Positions 32,690-40,989 of a DNA stretch of 64,000 nucleotides are shown here, piece by piece. The notes beneath the pieces are model-generated. The model saw only the letters and a list, made by a program, of their open reading frames with translations. It did no database searches and had not been told where the DNA came from. The stretch's first letter is position 1. Every line of letters begins with the position of its first letter. The DNA comes from Amorphoplanes friuliensis DSM 7358 (GTDB taxonomy: Bacteria; Actinomycetota; Actinomycetes; Mycobacteriales; Micromonosporaceae), in assembly GCF_000494755.1 (NCBI RefSeq), contig NC_022657.1:631501-695500 (forward strand), in the 5' to 3' direction. The position numbers were made by a program, and so were the translations under genes.

Positions 32690-34834
32690 GTGGCATCGAG
32701 CACCGGGGGCAGCCCGCGCGATCCTGTGCCGGTTCCGGCAACCCGGAACCGCCGCCAGGAGCTGCGCGCCCTTTTTGCCTGGCCGCGGGTCATCGACCGG
32801 ACCCGCGCGGTCATCCGTAGCGCGGCGACCACCTTTGTCGTCCTGACTTTCACCCTCTGGCTGATGCCCGGTGTCCGCAGCACCGACGTGATCGACACGA
32901 TGGGCCTGGTGGTGCTCGTCGCCGCTGTCGGTGCCGTGCTGCGCCCGCTTCTGCTGGCCGGTGTGGTCGCCCTGGGTGGCTGGGGCGCGATGCTGCTCGG
33001 TGTGGTCGCCCAGGTGATCGTCATGGCGGTCGCGCTGGAGCTGGACCCGTCGAAAAGACTCAGCGGCTGGCCCACCGTCGGTGTCGCGGCGCTGCTGGCC
33101 GTGGTCTGCGCGGCGATCCTCGACTGGATGTTCGACAGCGGCACCGAGGACACCTTCGTCAAGGAGGCCCGCCGCCTCATGCGCGGCATCCGCCGGCGCC
33201 AGGCCCGGCAGGCGGGCGGCCGGCTGGTCACGCTGCGCCGGCCACAGGCGGGCACCGAGCCGGGTCTCCTGATGATCCAGCTCGACGGGGTCAGCGAACC
33301 GGTCCTGCGCTGGGCCGTCCGCGCCGGCAACCTCCCCACGATCGGGCGCTGGCTGCGCGCCGGTACGCACGTCATGCGCGGCTGGCACACCGGTCTGCCC
33401 TCGACCACACCCGCGTCGCAAGCGGGCATCCTGCACGGCGCATCCCGGCAGATCCCCGGCTTCCGCTGGTTCGAGAAGGAGACCGGCCGGCTGATGGTCT
33501 CCAACCGGCCCCGGGACGCGGCGATGATCGAGCCACGGCTCTCCGACGGCCGCGGACTGCTGCGTGACGGTGGTGTCAGCATCGGGAACGCGTTCTCCGG
33601 CGACGCCGCGATCAGCCTGCTGACCGTCAGCCACGCGGCGCTGCCCGGCCGCTCGGCCCGGGGCTGGGCCGCGTTCATGGCCAGCCCGTTCGGCTTCACC
33701 CGGGCGCTGGTCCTCGGTGTCGGCGAGGTCATCACCGAGCTGCACCAGGCCCGGCTGCAGCGGCGTCGCAACCTCCAGCCCCGGGTCAGCCGATCGGGTG
33801 CCTTCCTGGCGTTGCGCCCGGCCTCGATGCTGCTGCGCGACGTCAACGTCTCGCTGATCGCCGAGCAGATGGCCCGCGGCGCCCCGGCGGTCTACTGCGA
33901 CCTGGTCGATTACGACGAGGTGGCGCACCACGCCGGCCCGGCCCGGCCCGAGTCGATGCGGCAGCTGGAAAGCCTGGACCGGATGCTCGGTGTGCTCGAA
34001 CGCCTGGCCCCCGAGGCCGCCCGCCGCTACCGCATCGTGATCCTCTCGGACCACGGTCAGAGCCAGGGCGCCACGTTCCGGCAGCGTCACGGCGAGACCC
34101 TCGAACAGGTCGTCGAGCGCTTCTCCCAGCCCGACCAGGCGGAAGCCCCCGCCGCGCCCGCCGAGACCGAGGCGACCCAGGATCCCGACTTCCCGTCGTC
34201 ACCGGTCGCGCCCCTGCTGGTGGTCTCCTCGGGCAACCTGGCGCTGATCTACCTGACCCGCTTCCCCGAACGCCTCGGCCGCGACCGTATCGACCACGAA
34301 TATCCGCAGCTCATCGCCGGTCTCGCCGGTCACCCGGGCGTGGGTCTGGTCATCGTGGACGACAACGGGCCCGTGGCGGTCGGTGCGGCCGGTCGCCACC
34401 GGCTCGCCGACGGCACGGTGGAGGGGGTGGATCCACTCCTCCCGTACGGGCCGCACGCGCGCGCCGACCTCCTGCGGCACCAGCAGGCCGCGCACATCGG
34501 CGACCTGGTGCTGATCAGCTCGGTCGACCCGGTGACCGACGAGGTGGCGGCCTTCGAGGAGCTGGTCGGCTCCCACGGCGGCCTCGGCGGGTGGCAGACC
34601 GAGGCGATGCTCGTACACCCGGCCGAGTGGCAGATCACCCACGGCGATCTTGAAGGACCGGACGCCGTGCACCGGCAGCTCGTCGAGTGGCTCGACCGGC
34701 TCGGCCTGCGCACTCAGACCCCGGTGGAGGACGAGCTGGAGGCCGGCGGGCACCTCGCTGTCGAGCAATTTACTCAAGCGACGAGGGAACACGACGGCGC
34801 GGCGGCGAGACTTTCCTCCAGCCGGGACCGTTAA
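32690..34834 (+). CDS. Membrane-anchored type I phosphodiesterase (alkaline phosphatase superfamily)
   Basis: About 714 residues. Four membrane helices (about 42-150) of the small phage-holin-like type come first, then an enzyme domain of the nucleotide pyrophosphatase/phosphodiesterase fold: LLMIQLDGVSEPVL with metal-binding Asp, GLPSTTPASQAGILHG with the threonine nucleophile, YCDLVDYDEVAHHAGPARPES and VILSDHGQSQG with Asp/His metal ligands. A natural substrate is unknown. The start is uncertain: GTG 32690 is the best placed, since ATG 32573 would leave 10 bases to the divergent gene; no good ribosome site is seen. Confidence 0.8.
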   Translation: MASSTGGSPRDPVPVPATRNRRQELRALFAWPRVIDRTRAVIRSAATTFVVLTFTLWLMPGVRSTDVIDTMGLVVLVAAVGAVLRPLLLAGVVALGGWGAMLLGVVAQVIVMAVALELDPSKRLSGWPTVGVAALLAVVCAAILDWMFDSGTEDTFVKEARRLMRGIRRRQARQAGGRLVTLRRPQAGTEPGLLMIQLDGVSEPVLRWAVRAGNLPTIGRWLRAGTHVMRGWHTGLPSTTPASQAGILHGASRQIPGFRWFEKETGRLMVSNRPRDAAMIEPRLSDGRGLLRDGGVSIGNAFSGDAAISLLTVSHAALPGRSARGWAAFMASPFGFTRALVLGVGEVITELHQARLQRRRNLQPRVSRSGAFLALRPASMLLRDVNVSLIAEQMARGAPAVYCDLVDYDEVAHHAGPARPESMRQLESLDRMLGVLERLAPEAARRYRIVILSDHGQSQGATFRQRHGETLEQVVERFSQPDQAEAPAAPAETEATQDPDFPSSPVAPLLVVSSGNLALIYLTRFPERLGRDRIDHEYPQLIAGLAGHPGVGLVIVDDNGPVAVGAAGRHRLADGTVEGVDPLLPYGPHARADLLRHQQAAHIGDLVLISSVDPVTDEVAAFEELVGSHGGLGGWQTEAMLVHPAEWQITHGDLEGPDAVHRQLVEWLDRLGLRTQTPVEDELEAGGHLAVEQFTQATREHDGAAARLSSSRDR

Positions 34835-34840
34835 TGAAAT

Positions 34841-35986
34841 GTGCGTTTCCTCCGACTTGTACGAAAATCCCTGATCGTCGGCGCTGTCGCGGCCCTGACC
34901 CTCACCACCACCGGCGTGTCCCCGGCGCAGGCGGTCAGCTCCAGCCCCGCGAAGGCACCGCTCTTCAACGGCTCCGTGTACGCCGTCGCGTACCGCGGTG
35001 ACACGGTCTACGTCGGTGGCTCGTTCACCAGCGTGGGCTGGGGCGGGCGCACCTACGAGCGGCAGCGGCTGGCGGCCTTCGACGTATCCTCGGGCTCGTT
35101 GCTGAGCTGGTCACCGTCGGCCGACGCCACCGTCCGCGCCCTCGCGATCAACGGCACGTCGGTCTACGCAGGCGGTGACTTCCACCGCATCTCCGGTACG
35201 CGACGAGACGCCCTCGCCCGCCTCGACGCGTTCTCCGGCGCCCTCGGCACGTTCTCGCACACCGTGACCGGCGCCCCGTACGCCCTGACCGCCGCCAACG
35301 GCCGCCTCTACGTCGGCGGCAGCTTCGGCTCCGTCAACGGCAACACCCGCCGCAACCTGGCCGCGTTCTCCCTCAGCGACGGCTCCCTCGACGGCCGCTG
35401 GCGCCCCAGCGCCGACGACTCCGTCCACGCCCTGGCCGCGGCCGGCTCCCGCGTGTACGCCGGCGGGGCCTTCCACAAGATCAGCGGTGTCAGCAACACC
35501 CTGCGCGTCGCGGCCCTCTCAGGGTTGACCGGCGGCGTCTACACCAGCTTCCGGGCAAACGCGCCCGCCCAGGTCAACTCCCTCACCACCGACGCGGGCG
35601 GCGTCTACGTCGCAACCGGCGGCCAAGGCGGCAAAGCCATCGCCTACTCCAGCGCAGGCAAGGTCCGCTGGACCCGCGTCTTCGACGGCGACGCCGTCGC
35701 CATCACCTCCCTGGCCGGCACGATCTACGTCGGCGGCCACTTCGACCGCGCCTGCCTGACCAACCGCAACGGCGCCCAAGGTGTCTGCACCGATGGCTCG
35801 GTCAAACGAGTGAAACTCGCCTCCATCACCAGCCGCGGCCTGCTCACCGGCTGGTCCCCCGCAGCGAACGGTGTGATCGGCGTCCGCGTCCTCACCGCCG
35901 ACCGCACCCGCAACGCCATCGCCGCCGGCGGCGACTTCACCATGATCAACGACGAGAACCGCAAACGCTTGGCCTTCTTTGTCTAG
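34841..35986 (+). CDS. Secreted beta-propeller-like repeat protein
   Basis: 381 residues. Signal peptide KSLIVGAVAALTLTTTGVSPAQA. The rest consists of repeats of about 45 residues built on V-Y-(V/A)-G-G-x-F (VYVGGSFTSVG, VYAGGDFHRISG, LYVGGSFGSVNG, VYAGGAFHKISG, IYVGGHFDRA, IAAGGDFTMIND) with W-x-P-S-A between them, a delta-60/propeller type. Five to six blades fit the length. Likely extracellular and protein-binding. GTG 34841 follows the phosphodiesterase stop by 6 bases, so the two may share a transcript. Confidence 0.78.
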   Translation: MRFLRLVRKSLIVGAVAALTLTTTGVSPAQAVSSSPAKAPLFNGSVYAVAYRGDTVYVGGSFTSVGWGGRTYERQRLAAFDVSSGSLLSWSPSADATVRALAINGTSVYAGGDFHRISGTRRDALARLDAFSGALGTFSHTVTGAPYALTAANGRLYVGGSFGSVNGNTRRNLAAFSLSDGSLDGRWRPSADDSVHALAAAGSRVYAGGAFHKISGVSNTLRVAALSGLTGGVYTSFRANAPAQVNSLTTDAGGVYVATGGQGGKAIAYSSAGKVRWTRVFDGDAVAITSLAGTIYVGGHFDRACLTNRNGAQGVCTDGSVKRVKLASITSRGLLTGWSPAANGVIGVRVLTADRTRNAIAAGGDFTMINDENRKRLAFFV

Positions 35987-35989
35987 ATC

Positions 35990-36103
35990 GGCCTGACCAC
36001 CGGCGCCGACCACCAGACCGTCGGCGTCGGCGTCGGCGCTCTCCCGGCGGCGGCCGCCCGGTCTGGCCTCGCACGGTCTGGTCAGCCCAGGCCCAACTTC
36101 AAT
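35990..36103 (+). repeat. Left remnant of the palindrome repeat array, cut by the IS
   Basis: GC-rich non-coding sequence with CCCGGTCTGG/ACGGTCTGGTC mini-repeats, ending in CCCAACTTC-AAT (36092-36103). It is the left half of the same repeat unit that resumes at 37019 beyond the insertion sequence. No ORF of the right codon pattern. Confidence 0.65.
36101..36103. repeat. Target-site duplication, left copy (AAT)
   Basis: AAT directly flanks the left end of the insertion sequence and is repeated at its right end (37019-37021). A 3 base duplication fits several IS5-family groups. Confidence 0.8.
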
Positions 36104-37018
36104 GAGCCTTTTTCATCGTGTTGGTGCTGGTCACGATGATGGTTGCGGGTCGGGTATCGATGAAGGTGAAGCTCCCGGTAAGACAGCAGTCGACCAAGAT
36201 CCGATGCCCCAACCGGGAGCCTCACCATGCTGTCTTACCCCGCGACGATCTCTCTGTCCAGCCAGTCCCTGAACCACCTGGCCGGCCTCATCCGCCACCA
36301 CCGCCGGCAACTACGATCGCGGTGGCGGGTCCTGGCCCCGGCCCGGCAAGCACTGCTCGCCCTGGCCCACCTGCGCAACGGCGACACCTACCACCGCCTG
36401 GCCACCGGCTTTGCCATCAGCACCACCACCGCCTGGCGATACGTCCGCGAAGCCATCGACCTACTCGCCGCCACCGCCGACAACCTGGCCACCGCCATGA
36501 CCCGGATCCGGCGGCTGTCGTTCGCAATCCTCGACGGCACCCTGATCCCGATCGACCGGGTCGCCGACGACAAGGCTTACTACTCCGGTAAGCACCGACG
36601 GCACGGCATGAATGTCCAAGTCGTCGCCGACCCGGCCAGGCGGCTCATCTGGGCCTCACCCGCGCTACCGGGCAGGGCACATGACCTGACCGCGGCTCGC
36701 ACCCACGGCCTGATCGAGGCCCTGGCCAAGGCTAGGGTGATCACCTTCGCCGACCGGGCCTACCAAGGCACCCAACGCCCGTTGATCACTCCGTACAAGA
36801 AACACAAAGGCCGCAAAGTCTTCACCGCCTGGAACAAGCAATTCAACCGCGATCACGCTGCGATCCGCGCCAACGGCGAACGCGCCAACGCCACCCTCAA
36901 ACAATGGAAAGTCCTGGTCCAGGTCCGCTGCAGCCCCGGCCGGACCACAGCGATCGTGCAGGCAATCCAGGTCCTGCACAGCGTTGAGGCAGCTGATCAC
37001 CCACGATGAAAAAGGCTC
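36104..37018 (+). mobile_element. Intact IS5-family-like insertion sequence, 915 bp
   Basis: Bounded by perfect 17 base inverted repeats, GAGCCTTTTTCATCGTG at 36104-36120 and its complement at 37002-37018, and flanked by AAT duplications. One transposase ORF of 260 residues with a complete DDE triad fills most of it. All parts are intact, so insertion appears recent and the element may be active. It sits at the centre of a palindrome of the local repeat array. Confidence 0.93.
36227..37009 (+). CDS. Transposase, IS5-type, HTH_Tnp_4 plus DDE_Tnp_4
   Basis: 260 residues. N-terminal helix-turn-helix at about 45-80 (LAHLRNGDTYHRLATGFAISTTTAWRYVREAIDLL). The catalytic triad is visible: Asp103 in ILDGTLIP, Asp176 in ITFADRAYQG and Glu218 in RANGERANATLK. 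The stretch YYSGKHRRHGMNVQVVADPARRLIWASPALPGRAHDLTA is typical of the DDE_Tnp_4 superfamily. ATG 36227 is chosen; the stop lies inside the right inverted repeat, a compact arrangement. Cuts and joins the element's ends. Confidence 0.92.
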   Translation: MLSYPATISLSSQSLNHLAGLIRHHRRQLRSRWRVLAPARQALLALAHLRNGDTYHRLATGFAISTTTAWRYVREAIDLLAATADNLATAMTRIRRLSFAILDGTLIPIDRVADDKAYYSGKHRRHGMNVQVVADPARRLIWASPALPGRAHDLTAARTHGLIEALAKARVITFADRAYQGTQRPLITPYKKHKGRKVFTAWNKQFNRDHAAIRANGERANATLKQWKVLVQVRCSPGRTTAIVQAIQVLHSVEAADHPR

Positions 37019-37021
37019 AAT
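37019..37021. repeat. Target-site duplication, right copy (AAT)
   Basis: Second copy of the AAT found at 36101-36103. Removing the element and one AAT restores a perfect palindrome CCCAACTTC-AAT-GAAGTTGGG. Confidence 0.8.
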
Positions 37022-37525
37022 GAAGTTGGGCTTTCGTGATCCCCCGCGACCGATCGCGATGGTCTCGATCTCCCAGCTTTACCGCCGCCCGGTCGGGGTC
37101 CGGCCCGGTCCGGTCCCGCGTGGTCTGGTATGCCCCCAGCCCAACATCGATGAAGTTGGGCCTTCGTGAGCCCTGCGACCGATCGCGATGGTCTCGATCA
37201 TCCAGCTTTACCGCCGCCCGGTCCGGGGCCCGCCCGGTCCGGTCCCGCCCGGTCGGGTCCCGCGTGGTCTGGTCCGGCCCGGTCTGGTCCCGCGTGGTCT
37301 GGTCTGCTTCCGGCCCGACTTCGCTGAAGTTGGGCCTTCGTGAGCCCCGCGACCGATCGCGATGGTCTCGTGCACCCAGCTGTATCGCCGCCCGGTCTGG
37401 TCCCACCTGGTCTGGTCCTGCTCGGTCTGGCCCGTTCCCGGCCCAACTTCGCTGAAGTTGGGCCTTCGTGAGCCCCGCGACCGATCGCGATGGTCTCGAT
37501 CACCCAGCTGTATCGCCCCCGGGTC
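37022..37525 (+). repeat. Tandem array of palindrome-containing intergenic repeats
   Basis: Four imperfect units begin with GAAGTTGGGC(C/T)TTCGTGA at about 37022, 37152, 37326 and 37454, spaced 130, 174 and 128 bases. Each has a near-palindromic core GACCGATCGCGATGGTC about 25 bases later, then a CCAGCT(T/G)TA segment and degenerate GGTCTGGTCC/GGTCCGGTCC mini-repeats. Unit borders are palindromes of the form CCC(A/G)ACNTC-N3-GAAGTTGGG (37140-37160, 37314-37334, 37442-37462). Open frames across it are compositional artefacts. Function unknown; transcribed structured RNA or protein-binding sites are possible. Confidence 0.8.
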
Positions 37526-37830
37526 TGGTCTCGCCCGGCCCGCCCCAGCCCGGCCCAGCCTGGCCTGGGCTGGCCTCGGCCTGGCTTGGCCTGGAGGCCT
37601 TCAGATGCAGAGCAACGGCAAGCCGGCCCAGACGTGGCCGCCCACCCTTACCATTCCTGCTCGCGGATGACCTACGACGCTGAGCCGAAGTTTCGGCCTC
37701 TCCTGGCCTGCGTCCACCGCCGCCGCGCCAGGTCGAACGGGCGCGCCCAAGCCAAAGCGCGAACGACAACCGCAGCGGAAGAACGACGGGTGGCTCAGCT
37801 GAAATGGGGGTGGGTCATGATGGCAGCATC
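37526..37830 (+). other. Intergenic region before the SARP gene, low-complexity start
   Basis: Begins with a run of GGCCTGG/CCCAGCC-like repeats (about 37525-37600) and continues as ordinary non-coding sequence to the regulator start. No convincing gene; frames here have alanine/arginine/proline-biased composition without domain character. The promoter of the regulator must lie here but I could not identify it. Confidence 0.4.
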
Positions 37831-40800
37831 ATGACCACTGTTACGACGCTGGGTGTGCTGGCTGTTGATGGGCGGCCGGTGCGGGGTGAGCGGCTGGCTG
37901 CGCTAGTCCGGGAGCTGGTCGGCGCGCGGGGCCGGGCGGTTTCCGCCGCAGCGTTGGTTGATGCGGTCTGGCAGGGTGAGCCGCCGGATGATTCCGCCGG
38001 TGCGTTGCAGGCTCTCGTGTCACGTGTGCGGCGGCTCGGGCTGGCGGTTGAGGCGGTTGCGGGTGGTTACCGCGTACCGGTGGATCGGGTTGATGTTGAT
38101 GCTGTGACCGCTCGCGGGCTGGTTGAGCAGGCGCGGAACGCGCTGCGGAGTGGTGACGCGGCGGGGGCGCGGTCGGCGGCTGATCGGGCGCGCGCGCTTT
38201 TTCCGGAGATTCCTGAGCTTGCCGGTGCCGAGGGCACCCGGCTTTTTGCCGATGTTGCCGTGTTGCGGGCCGAGGCCGCGCTCGCCGGTGCCGGTGGGTT
38301 CGACGAGAAGGATCTGCGGCGGCTGGCCGAGCACACCCCGCCGGATGAGCCGGCCGCGGCGTTGCTGGTGCGGGTGCTCGCCGCGCAGGGTCGTGATGCC
38401 GAGGCCCTCGAGGTGTTTGAGCGTTTGCGTACGGAGCTGGCCGACCGGTACGGCGCCGATCCGTCGCCGGTGCTGGCTGAGGCGCATCTGGCGTTGCTGC
38501 GAGGTGAGCTCAAGGTGGCCCGGGCGGTTCCGGGCAAACAGGGGCTGCCGCGGGGGTGGCGGCGCTCGGCGACCGCGCTGGTTGGCCGGGAGGGTGACGT
38601 GGCGGCGGTGACCTCGGCGCTGGCCGATGCGCCGCTGGTGACGATCGTGGCGGTCGGTGGTGCGGGGAAGACGCGGCTCGCCGCCGAGGTGGCCCGGCGC
38701 ACCCCGGGGCCGGTACGCGTCATCGAGCTGGCCGGTGTACGTTCCCCGGCCGGTGTGCTGCCCGCGGTTGTCGCGGCGTTCGGTGGGGCCGAGACAGCGT
38801 CGACGGCACCGGGGATGAGTCTCGAACGGCGGGTGCTGAACCCGGAGGAGCGACTCCGGGCGCTTGCCTTCGAGCTCGAAGGTCTGGTGGTCCTGGACAA
38901 CTGCGAGCATGTTCTCGATGCTGCCGCGGAGGTGGTCGCCGACCTGCTGGCGGCGGCTTCGCCCGAGGTTGCGGTGCTGGCCACGAGTCGGGCACCGCTC
39001 GGCCTGGTCGGGGAGGTCGTGCACCGGTTGGTGGCGCTGCCCGATGGGGAGGCGCTCGGGTTGCTCGAGGCGCGGGCCAAGGCCGGCGGCGCGGTGCCGA
39101 CCTGGGACGAGGAACGCTCTCTCGCCCTCTGTCACCGGCTCGACAACCTTCCGCTCGCGTTGGAGCTGGCTGCGGCCCGGCTGCGGTCGATGCCGATCGA
39201 CGATGTCCTGGCCGGGCTCAGTGACCGGTTCGCGCTGCTGGACGACGCGTTGCGCGGGTTGCCGGAACGTCACGCGAGTCTGTGGGCGATGGTCGACTGG
39301 AGTCGGGAGCTCCTGACGTCCGCCGATCGTGAGCTGTTCCAGCGGCTCTCGGTGATCCCGGCGCCTTTCACCGCCGATCTGGCGGCCGCGGTCGCCGGTG
39401 TCCCCGACGTCCGCCGCGGGCTGGCGAACCTGGTCGAGCAGTCGCTCCTGAGCTTCGAGGGCGACGGTCCGGCGCCGAGGTACCGGATGCTCGAGACCGT
39501 CCGTGAGTACGGCGAGGCCCGGCTTGACGCCGCCGGTGGCCGGGAGCAGGCGTCGACCGGTCTGACCGGCTGGGCGCAGGCGCTGGCCGTCACCCTCGTA
39601 CGCGACTACTCCGGTTTCGGGCAGCTGGACGCGTTTGCCCGCTGTGCCGCCGAGCAGGGCAATCTGCTGGCCGGTCTGCGCTGGGCCATCGTGCACGACG
39701 ACGAGCCTGCCGCCGTCGACATCGCCGTGGCGCTGTTTCACCTGTGGACCGTTCGTGGCCTGCATCTGGAGGTCACGACCTGGGCTGCCTCGCTGCTGCA
39801 CCCGGACGATCCCGCGGCGCGGCTTCGGTCCGCGATCACCGGCGGCCGGGGAGCCGGGCGGCCGCTGCCCGACGCCGATCGGCTCGTCTGGTTGTGCCTG
39901 CTGGTGGGGGTCAACGCGGGCATCACCGGGCCACTGCGGCTCGCCGCGATCGGGCGGCGGGTCGTCCGCCACGCGCTCGTCGAACGCGCCGGGGAGATCT
40001 CCGCCCGGCAGCGGGTGCTCGCCGCGGCGTTGCCCGCCCTGGACCGGATCCACCCCGACGGCAATCTGGTGGCGGCGGAGGAGCTGGTCGCGTTCCCCGA
40101 CCCGTACGTGCGGGGTTTCGGCCTGTTCCTGCGGGCGGTCCTCCGGGAGAACGGTGGCATGCCCGCGGCCTCGATCCCGGACGCCGAGGAGGCGTACCGG
40201 AGTTTTGAGCAGGCCGGGGATCACTGGGGGATGGCGATGACCGCTCAGGTGGTCGGGCATTCCGTCAGCTCGCGCGGCGACGAGCGGGCGACGATGTGGT
40301 TGTCGCGCAGCGTGCGGCACATGGAACTGGTCGGTGCCGTGCAGGACGCGCGGTCGATCGGGGTGCTGCTCGATGTGCAGCTGGCGCTCACCGGCGATGC
40401 CGAGGCCGAGCAGCGGCTGGTCGAGCTGGCCGCTTCCGGCCCCGGCGAGGAGATCGACACCGTGCAGGCCAACCTGGGTCTCGCGCATCTGGCCTGGCGG
40501 CGTCACCGGTACGACGAGGCCCTCGCGTACGGCGACGCGGTGGACCGGGCCGCAGCACGGTTCACCGAGCAGGGGCCGGAACGCCGTCTGGTGTTCCGGG
40601 TCGCCGTCGCGGTGCTGCAGCTGTGGGTCGGCGAGGTACGCCCGGAGCTGCGCACCCAGCTGGAGGCCCGCGCGGTCGCCCAGCTGGTGATGGCCCGGGA
40701 CGAGGCTCTGTCCACTCACGAGAATCCGCTGCTCGGAGCCTGGGCGCTGGGCGGCGCCGAGCTCGCGTCCATCCGCGGCGAGCGGGACACCGCCCGGGAC

Positions 40801-40989
40801 CTGTGGACGCTGGGCATCCGCGTCGGTGCGATGGTCGGTCTGGTGTTCCCACCCGGCGAAGGCGAGCGGCTCGCCACCGCGCTGGGCTCCGAGGACAAGC
40901 GCCGCGAACTGCTCGCCGCCTGGCAGGGACGGCCGCTGGCCGCCATCAGCTCCCGCATCCGGGAGCTGATGGACGGCCTGCTGAATTAG
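37831..40989 (+). CDS. SARP/AfsR-like STAND regulator (BTAD plus NB-ARC-like)
   Basis: 1052 residues. An N-terminal OmpR-type DNA-binding domain (about 1-85, VTTLGVLAVDGRPVRGERLAALVRELV) is followed by a BTAD-like helical domain (about 90-225, ending ELADRYGADPSPVLAEAHLALLRGEL). An ATPase domain has the P-loop GGAGKT at 276-281, LEGLVVLDNCEHVL as Walker B, and later LPLALELAAARLRSMP. The C-terminal half is TPR-like helices. Such regulators activate secondary-metabolism or stress genes; the target is unknown. ATG 37831 matches the family N-terminus, though no good ribosome site is seen. Converges with the ABC permease, stops overlapping. Confidence 0.86.
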   Translation: MTTVTTLGVLAVDGRPVRGERLAALVRELVGARGRAVSAAALVDAVWQGEPPDDSAGALQALVSRVRRLGLAVEAVAGGYRVPVDRVDVDAVTARGLVEQARNALRSGDAAGARSAADRARALFPEIPELAGAEGTRLFADVAVLRAEAALAGAGGFDEKDLRRLAEHTPPDEPAAALLVRVLAAQGRDAEALEVFERLRTELADRYGADPSPVLAEAHLALLRGELKVARAVPGKQGLPRGWRRSATALVGREGDVAAVTSALADAPLVTIVAVGGAGKTRLAAEVARRTPGPVRVIELAGVRSPAGVLPAVVAAFGGAETASTAPGMSLERRVLNPEERLRALAFELEGLVVLDNCEHVLDAAAEVVADLLAAASPEVAVLATSRAPLGLVGEVVHRLVALPDGEALGLLEARAKAGGAVPTWDEERSLALCHRLDNLPLALELAAARLRSMPIDDVLAGLSDRFALLDDALRGLPERHASLWAMVDWSRELLTSADRELFQRLSVIPAPFTADLAAAVAGVPDVRRGLANLVEQSLLSFEGDGPAPRYRMLETVREYGEARLDAAGGREQASTGLTGWAQALAVTLVRDYSGFGQLDAFARCAAEQGNLLAGLRWAIVHDDEPAAVDIAVALFHLWTVRGLHLEVTTWAASLLHPDDPAARLRSAITGGRGAGRPLPDADRLVWLCLLVGVNAGITGPLRLAAIGRRVVRHALVERAGEISARQRVLAAALPALDRIHPDGNLVAAEELVAFPDPYVRGFGLFLRAVLRENGGMPAASIPDAEEAYRSFEQAGDHWGMAMTAQVVGHSVSSRGDERATMWLSRSVRHMELVGAVQDARSIGVLLDVQLALTGDAEAEQRLVELAASGPGEEIDTVQANLGLAHLAWRRHRYDEALAYGDAVDRAAARFTEQGPERRLVFRVAVAVLQLWVGEVRPELRTQLEARAVAQLVMARDEALSTHENPLLGAWALGGAELASIRGERDTARDLWTLGIRVGAMVGLVFPPGEGERLATALGSEDKRRELLAAWQGRPLAAISSRIRELMDGLLN

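Noticed and set aside
37017..37406. Open frames across the repeat array
   Set aside because: They translate into tandem low-complexity repeats that change frame from unit to unit as unit lengths differ (130, 174, 128), so they are unlikely to encode protein.
37022..37525. CRISPR array
   Set aside because: Units are long and spaced 128-174 bases, with similar rather than unique spacer sequence, and no cas gene is present.
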